Below, piece after piece: positions 58,081-64,000 of a stretch of DNA of 64,000 nucleotides (positions are counted from its first letter, which is position 1; the number at the start of each line of letters is the position of its first letter). Made by a program: the position numbers and the translations under genes. The DNA is from Symbiodinium kawagutii. Lineage: Eukaryota; Sar; Dinophyceae; Suessiales; Symbiodiniaceae. The stretch covers positions 80,605 through 144,604 of the forward strand of contig VSDK01004699.1 of the NCBI GenBank assembly GCA_009767595.1, given 5' to 3'. The notes under the pieces are model-generated. The model saw only the letters and a list, made by a program, of their open reading frames with translations. It searched no databases and was not told the DNA's origin.

Positions 58081-58789
58081 ATGGCTCCCTGGCGCATGCA
58101 GATAACCATGAATTAAGCGTTAGCAATTCCTGAACCATGATCAAAACACCAGTGGAAACCATCGTTGAAGCATCAACCATCATGAGCTACTAGTGAACCA
58201 ACCGTCAAACTGTGGAACTGTTGTTTAAAACATTGATTGACCATTATCTAACCACTTTTGAACCACTTATGAAGCATGATTGATCATCACTTGAACACCC
58301 TTAATCAGTAATGAAGCATTATGCAAAAAAAAAGAAAAAACGTTTTGAACCACGATTTGCTGAGTGCTAAACACCGATGGACCACCAATCAACACTCTGG
58401 TACCGGTGGTGGCTGAGCAATACGTATCTCAGCGGGGGCATGTTCATCGCTAACGATGCTTCAAGCCCAAAAACAACCGCAGGAAGTGTCTATTGGTGAA
58501 AAGCCAGACGTCATCGTCGCAATATATCATGTATGCTTATTCACCAGCTTGTTTGCTGACTGAATCGTAGCCAACATACCCCAAGCTACATGACACATTT
58601 TTCTAAAAACCAATCAACTGATTCTTTCCTGCCTGATTTTCAGAATTGATCATATCCTCGGATCAATACCTAGTTACATCCCAACTGATCATTCCAATGC
58701 TCCCAGCTGATTGACCTCCCCTGCTGCCATCCCGGGTTTCGGTTGCCCGGCTCCCGGGTGGTTGCCACGCCTCGTGGGTGTGCCACTAC

Positions 58790-58853
58790 GGGACACGATG
58801 TCGGAGTATCTGCACAGCACCACGGCCGAATCCTGGAGGAAGTTCCGGGGCAC
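58790..58853 (-). CDS. Coding exon, unassigned
   Basis: Acceptor GGGATTTTGTCAG, 21 codons VPRNFLQDSAVVLCRYSDIV S, donor C|GTAGTG. Phase-0 start matches the exon at 60006-60149. Confidence 0.62.
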
Positions 58854-58971
58854 CTGACAAAATCCCAAAGGCCCAGGCTGAGCCGCTGCAAAGGCAGAAC
58901 CGGCAGCGGAAGGTCGACAGATGCAGCGGTTAATTTGCTGCTTAGTTGATAAGACTAGGGAATACAATGTC

Positions 58972-59065
58972 ATTGATGATGATGATGAGGAAGAGGATGA
59001 GGATGATGATGATGATGATGAGGAAGAGGATGAGGATGATGATGATGATGATGAGGAAGAGGATG

Positions 59066-59108
<43 letters not shown>

Positions 59109-59203
59109 GGAGGATGAGGTTAGGATGAGGATGAGGATGAGGATGAGGATGAGGATGAGGTTAGGATGAGGATGAGGAGGAGGTTAGGATGAGGATGAGG
59201 ATG

Positions 59204-59277
<74 letters not shown>

Positions 59278-59306
59278 CAGGAGGAGGAGGAGGAGGAGGA
59301 GGAGCA
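58972..59306. repeat. GAT/GAGGAT/GAG compound microsatellite
   Basis: (GAT)n with GAGGAAGAGGAT interruptions, then (GATGAG)n, (GAT)n and (GAG)n. Source of poly-Asp, poly-Met and poly-Ile frames. Confidence 0.97.
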
Positions 59307-59876
59307 CATTGTGGGCAATATCAAGCACCCAAATGATCAAAGGACATTTTGGCAAATCACATTATCGTAGTCTTGTCTTGCGTGTGGCACCTTGCATTTG
59401 AACCAAGAATGCCCAACTGAATGGAAAGGTTGGGGAAACCATCTAGAATTCCTGGGGCACGCAGCCCAATCCGACGCTGCAACATTTTGACCACTACTTC
59501 ACTTTCGCAACTCCTATAAAGGAACAATCAGGTCAGCTCCACAGCTGGCAAATTGGGATGATATAACCGACGAACGAGTTTCATGGGCCAGGCTGAAAGG
59601 TTGGAAAAATGTCACCAATACTGTACTTCTGGGCCCTTTCTGAACAACAAACATTGGTAAAAAGCAATTTCTAAAATCAATCTGGAAAATGCTTCATGAC
59701 ACCCCCCAAGCGAGTACAAGAACCAGCGCCAACCAAGCACTCCAATCGCAACTTAAGTTTGAGTACATGACGACAACAACTCACAATTTCAAGCCCTTCT
59801 TGCGACTGGGTTCATTAAATTCGATGAATGATGCTAAACTACAATTTGGTTATGCCACTCCTGATAGCTCGAAGAC

Positions 59877-59918
59877 GCTCCCCCTTTAAAGGGAAATGGC
59901 CCGGCCTCGCTCCCAACC
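59877..59918 (+). repeat. Family 5 element fragment
   Basis: CGCTCCCCCTTTAAAGGG followed by GGCCTCGCTCCCAACC, as at 51332. Confidence 0.5.
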
Positions 59919-60005
59919 ACCAAGCATGACAAAGGTCCGCTAAAGTTTCAGCAGTGACAGCAACATGGGCCAACACATGGCCACGGCGGCAACCCCTCAC
60001 CTCAC

Positions 60006-60149
60006 CTGATTCGCTGGGAAAGTGTAGAGGTAGAAGTCGCCGTGGCAAAACCAGAAGAAGGGGTCCGCCGCTGTCAGGACCCCCGGGTTCACGGGCATCT
60101 GCTGTCGCTTGGCCAAAAACCTGGGTGCAACTGGAGTGCCGTCAGGGAC
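60006..60149 (-). CDS. Coding exon, unassigned, aromatic-rich
   Basis: Between acceptor GGACCTCACAG and donor CAG|GTGAGG there are exactly 48 codons: VPDGTPVAPRFLAKRQQMPV, NPGVLTAADPFFWFCHGDFY, LYTFPANQ. Both ends are in phase 0. The aromatic WFCHGDFYLY stretch suggests a folded domain, but no family is recognised. Confidence 0.7.
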
Positions 60150-60470
60150 CTGTGAGGTCCCCAAAGATGTTTTTTGATCTGCCAAACTCCCAAGCTGACT
60201 GACAGCTCAGTCAGTTCGAAAACCCACTGTTGAAGTAGATTCAACAGCACCAGAACAAATCTCTCGCGGGAAAAAGAACATGGAAACGTTTTTTGGCAGT
60301 ACTTTATGGTACTCAAAAACTGGATGGTACCCGCTTTGTGAAATGGCACTTGGAGAAGCCTTCTTTTGGAAGTCCCATCCCAGAAAATGCGTAAAAATCA
60401 TTGAAAGTCAACGTCCACAAGGTCACAAGAAGTCGGATACAAACAAAACAAGCATGGCAGCATTACACAA

Positions 60471-60560
60471 ATGGTGGTTTCTCAAAATAGGGGTACCCCC
60501 AAATCATTCATTACTAGTCATTTATAGTAGTAAACCAACCATTTTTTGGGTCCCCAAATA
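60471..60560. mobile_element. TIR element, family 1 copy, right end lost
   Basis: ATGGTGGTTTCTCAAAATAG, GGGTACCCCCAAATCATTC and ACCAACCATTTTTTGGGT closely match the 3727 copy; the GAGAAACCACC end is missing. Confidence 0.65.
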
Positions 60561-60943
60561 GATCAATGCAAACAAATCAGCTCCCAACAGCCCACGATCC
60601 TCAAATCCTACGGACCGGCTGTATTCCCATCCCCTTCTACCGATATTTCCATGAAAGTGATGAACCGTGGCCCACGCAGGATCATCCCCTATCAACATCT
60701 ACCAGCAAAACCAACCAACAACAAGCGCACAAACAAAATAAACGAGAAAATAAATCTGAAACAAGCAAAATGAATACAAACAATAACATGAGAACATTGC
60801 TTGCCGAATTGTCCCCCTTCATGGGTTTGAGGTTGCGCATGACCCCCCAGAAAATCTGAGACAGAATATGGCTCTGCAAATGGGAAGGAACTGGGCAGCA
60901 AGAGCTATGCCATGCTCACTGGGAAACCCTTGCACACACCAAC

Positions 60944-61084
60944 TGTAGGGCTTTCCCAGGTCGACTTCGATCAACCATGTCTTTGGGCCGAGAAACTGTT
61001 TCTTTTTTGCAAGAAGTTGCTGTTTCCTTTCTTCATCCAGAGATTTGCCAGCAGGCTTCAGCGGCAGCGTGAAGGGAAACATAC
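60944..61084 (-). CDS. Coding exon, unassigned, Lys-rich helix
   Basis: Acceptor TGGCTCACCAG, then MFPFTLPLKPAGKSLDEERK, QQLLAKKKQFLGPKTWLIEV, DLGKPY, donor A|GTTGGT. The frame is open upstream through DAGIRCHM to an ATG at 61175, so the 5' limit is uncertain. Confidence 0.6.
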
Positions 61085-61089
61085 CTGGT

Positions 61090-61560
61090 GAGCCAGAATT
61101 TTTTACCATGTGGCATCTGATGCCGGCGTCCTGCTGGGCTACAGTGACTGCGATTAACATTCCCCGAGGAGCCAACGGGCCAACAAATGGTCATGGGACA
61201 ACCCCAAAACTTTTCGTGAAATGAGCATGTTCCTGAACAATTTCGGAGACGCAACCCTGCTTGAATCGCAAACACATTGAATTCATTTGAATTACAATGA
61301 GCACCCTGCAACCCCAACTGACGTCCATGAACATTCAATAGCGACCATTGAACCAACGCAAACCACCGCTAGTGATCCGACAAACTGTTCATATTTGGTT
61401 TGTTACCTTTGAGTGTTTGGAGTGGTAGCCAGAGGTATCAACAAGCTACAGCTTAGCTTATTGCCACCACTCCAGGTAGGCAGACGCCTCACTTCAGACA
61501 CCGTTTTCCGACTCACTTCAGACACCGACTCACTTCAGACACCGACTTACTGGGCTGGGG
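61090..61560. other. No certain gene
   Basis: Only the 5' extension of the exon above and unsupported frames. CACTTCAGACACCGACT-like repeats begin near 61490. Confidence 0.4.
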
Positions 61561-62720
61561 CCTTGACACATGGCAACCAACCTTTAGGGTTTTGGGGGGG
61601 GGAACATAGCCAGGCAACGATGTTGGATGACTACCTTGACACATGGCAGCCAACCTTTAGGGTTTTTTGGGGGGGGAAAATGGCCAGGCAACGATGTTGG
61701 ATGACTACCTTGCCATATGGCCACCAACCCTTAGGGTTTTGGGGGGGGAACATAGCCAGGCAACGATGTTGGATGACTACCTGGACACATGGCAACCAAC
61801 ATCCATTTAGGGTTTTGGGGGGGAACATAGCCAGGCAACGATGTTGGATGAGTACCTTGCCATAGGGCAACCAACCTTTAGGGTTTTGGGGGGGGAACAT
61901 GGCCAGGCAACGATGTTGGATGACTACCTGGACACATGGCAACCAACCTTTAGGGGTTTGGGGAGGGGAACATGGCCAGGCAACGATGTTGGATGACTAC
62001 CTGGACACATGGCAACCAACCTTTAGGGGTTTGGGGAGGGGAACATGGCCAGGCAACGATGTTGGATGACTACCTGGACACATGGCAACCAACCTTTAGG
62101 GGTTTGGGGAGGGGAACATGGCCAGGCAACGATGTTGGATGACTACCTGGACACATGGCAACCAACCTTTAGGGGTTTGGGGAGGGGAACATGGCCAGGC
62201 AACGATGTTGGATGACTACCTGGACACATGGCAACCAACCTTTAGGGGTTTGGGGAGGGGAACATGGCCAGGCAACGATGTTGGATGACTACCTGGACAC
62301 ATGGCAACCAACCTTTAGGGGTTTGGGGAGGGGAACATGGCCAGGCAACGATGTTGGATGACTACCTGGACACATGGCAACCAACCTTTAGGGGTTTGGG
62401 GAGGGGAACATGGCCAGGCAACGATGTTGGATGACTACCTTGCCATTTTGCCACCAACCTTGAGGGTTTTGGGGAGGGGAACGTAGCCAGGCAACGATGT
62501 TGGATGACTACATTGACACATGGCAACCAACCTTTAGGGTTTTGGGGGGGGGGAAAATGGCCAGGCAACGATGTTGGATGACTACCTTGCCATATGGCCA
62601 CCAACCTTTAGGGTTTTAGGGGGGGAACATGGCCAGGCAACGATGTTGGATGACTACCTTGACACATGGCAACCAACCTTTAGGGTTTGGGGGGTGGGAA
62701 ACATAGGCAGGCAACGATGC
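61560..62720. repeat. 73-bp minisatellite, about 16 units
   Basis: CAGGCAACGATGTTGGATGA recurs at about 61611, 61685, 61757, 61832, 61904, 61977, 62050, 62123, 62196, 62269, 62342, 62415, 62488, 62562, 62634 and 62708. Spacing is exactly 73 bp and units are nearly identical from 61977 to 62415, and 72-75 bp with substitutions at both ends. Confidence 0.97.
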
Positions 62721-62724
62721 TGGG

Positions 62725-63246
62725 TTCTCAACTCTACCTCTTGTCAACTCTACGTCTTGTCAACTCTACGCTTTGTCCACCCTACGTCTTCTCAACTCTA
62801 CCTCTTGTCAACTCTACGTCTTGTCAACTCCACGTCTTGTCGACCCTACGTCTTCTCAACTCTACCTCTTGTCAACTCCACGTCTTGTCGACCCTACGTC
62901 TTCTCAACTCTACCTCTTGTCAACTCTACCTCTTGTCAACTCTACGTCTTGTCGACTCTGCGTATTGTCAGCTCTACGTCTTCTCAACTCTACCTCTTGT
63001 CAACTCTACGTCTTGTCAACTCTACTTCTTGTCAACTCTGCGTCTTGTCAACTCCACGTCTTGTCGACCCTACGTCTTCTCAACTCTACGCATTGAACAC
63101 CCTACGTCTTCTCAACTCTACCTCTTGTCAACTCTACGTCTTGTCAACTCTACGTCTTGTCAACTCTACCTCTTGTCAACTCTACGTCTTGTCAACTCTA
63201 CGTCTTGTCAACTCTACGTATTGTCGACCCTACCAATTGTCAACTC
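62725..63246. repeat. 16-bp minisatellite, about 32 units
   Basis: CTACGTCTTGTCAACT-type units with variants TTGTCGACC, CTTCTCAAC and CTACCTC. Since 16 is not divisible by 3 and the unit lacks stops, all plus frames stay open. Confidence 0.96.
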
Positions 63247-63286
63247 GATGAGGTACTGTCCATGTGGATGTTACGTTTGGGGCTGA

Positions 63287-63358
63287 AACCGGCGTCGGAA
63301 GCGAGTCAAAAAACGGCGTTGGAAGCGAGTCAAAAACCGGCGTTGGAAGCGAGACCCC
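63287..63358. repeat. About 24-bp repeat, 3 units
   Basis: GGCGTTGGAAGCGAGTCAAA recurs three times in a row after the 16-bp block. Confidence 0.85.
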
Positions 63359-63359
63359 G

Positions 63360-64000
63360 ACCCTCAAGGTATGGCTTCATGATACTCTCCCCCGAAAGGG
63401 ACACCCAAACAGCAAATAACTGGACATACCCAATCGGACAGCCCAAAAAGAACAAAAGCAAAAGCAAACGAAACGAATAAGCGTCTATAAGCAAGGACGC
63501 GTGTCCACTGTAGTTCAAAAATTGTTGGGGAATAGTCCAAAAACATCACCCGTGCCTGCGAGTAATCCAGTGCAAAAGTGATGATGATGATGATCCCCAG
63601 TTGAACCAAGTGATATGTCTCTCATTTTTGCAGACTGTGGATGTCATAACTTTTGCGGAGCATGTGACAAATTGATACAAATTGGAGGACTTGCCGATCC
63701 CCCTTCGAGAACAATGGCACCAAGGCAAAACTGGTAGCCAGATTAAGATGCACTAAGTTGAGCCAATAAGAGTGGCCTTGCGTGAATATCCCCGTCCGCA
63801 AAACTTTTGGGCGGCTAGTCCTCCCAATGTTTCCGTAGCATATCTATGGACGCTACCGCATACGTTGGGGACTGCTGAGCTTCCTGCTACCATCCACCCA
63901 GCCCAGACCAATTAAAAAGTCCGGGAGTGACAAGAACTCTGTTGCCGTGGGCGATGATCGCATGGCCATTTTTTTCACTGGTGATTCATCTAAATTAATA
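63360..64000. other. No gene seen
   Basis: Mixed-composition sequence without exon signatures. AGTTGAGCCAATAAG at 63756 resembles the leader end in reverse (9 bases) but is probably chance. Confidence 0.4.

Noticed and set aside
58921-59401. Acidic poly-Asp/Glu or poly-Met frames
   Set aside because: Readings of GAT/GAG microsatellites with no splice or codon support.
61413-62604. Frames over the 73-bp repeat on both strands
   Set aside because: Unit length shifts the frame each copy; artefact of repetition.
61560-63246. CRISPR-like regular repeats
   Set aside because: Units are contiguous tandem repeats without unique spacers, and the genome is eukaryotic.
62571-63286. Plus-strand frames of 107-226 residues (STLRLVNSTSCQLYVL repeats)
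   Set aside because: Produced by the 16-bp tandem repeat, which is open in every frame; no splice or start context.
63740-63775. AGTTGAGCCAATAAG as a reverse spliced-leader relic
   Set aside because: Only nine bases match, the terminal G is replaced, and no gene copy follows on that strand.

Overview
This window looks like nuclear DNA of a dinoflagellate, most like a Symbiodiniaceae/Suessiales-type genome; the species cannot be fixed from the sequence. Five observations support this. (1) The coding signal is confined to GC-rich exons of about 40-150 bp separated by 0.2-3 kb of AT-richer, repeat-rich introns. (2) Nearly all credible exons lie on the minus strand, which fits unidirectional gene arrangement. 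(3) Introns whose reading frames can be checked use GC and apparently GA donors as well as GT. (4) A 10-bp fragment identical to the 3' end of the dinoflagellate spliced leader sits 56 bp upstream of an intron-poor gene copy. (5) Several short terminal-inverted-repeat (TIR) element families and large satellites are present. There are no bacterial-style operons, and I found no convincing rRNA, tRNA or CRISPR.

Layout on the + axis (genes run right to left). 1-3.7 kb holds a 202-bp hairpin-bearing tandem array and non-coding sequence. 3.8-16.5 kb holds minus-strand exons of an unrecognised protein; some neighbouring exons are phase-compatible. 17.0-18.95 kb is a 2-kb GATA/GACA satellite. 19.05-31.35 kb is the best-supported gene: an A1-family (pepsin/nepenthesin/plasmepsin V-like) aspartic protease in at least 16 mini-exons, with both catalytic motifs (DTGS and DSGTT), a Cys cluster after the first one, the flap-side and C-lobe motifs and the final VLGATWM segment. 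Inside one of its introns, same strand, lies a processed copy of an S1-domain RNA-binding protein with a relict spliced leader and frameshifts (22.0-22.86 kb). 31.4-44.1 kb holds scattered minus-strand exons that I cannot assign. 45.3-48.6 kb holds a phase-consistent chain of four exons ending in a stop. 52.1-61.1 kb is exon-dense, minus strand and again unrecognised. 61.5-63.36 kb is a complex minisatellite block (73-bp, 16-bp and about 25-bp units).

A window-wide pattern is that exons are flanked on the left (+ axis) by CCAT/AACC-rich sequence and on the right by ATGG/GGTT-rich sequence. Each intron therefore starts and ends with tracts that are roughly complementary and could fold back, bringing the splice sites together. 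With the TIR elements inside the introns, this suggests introner-like or hairpin-forming introns. Two assembly gaps (N runs) are present. The very long open frames in the satellites are artefacts of repeat units without stop codons.
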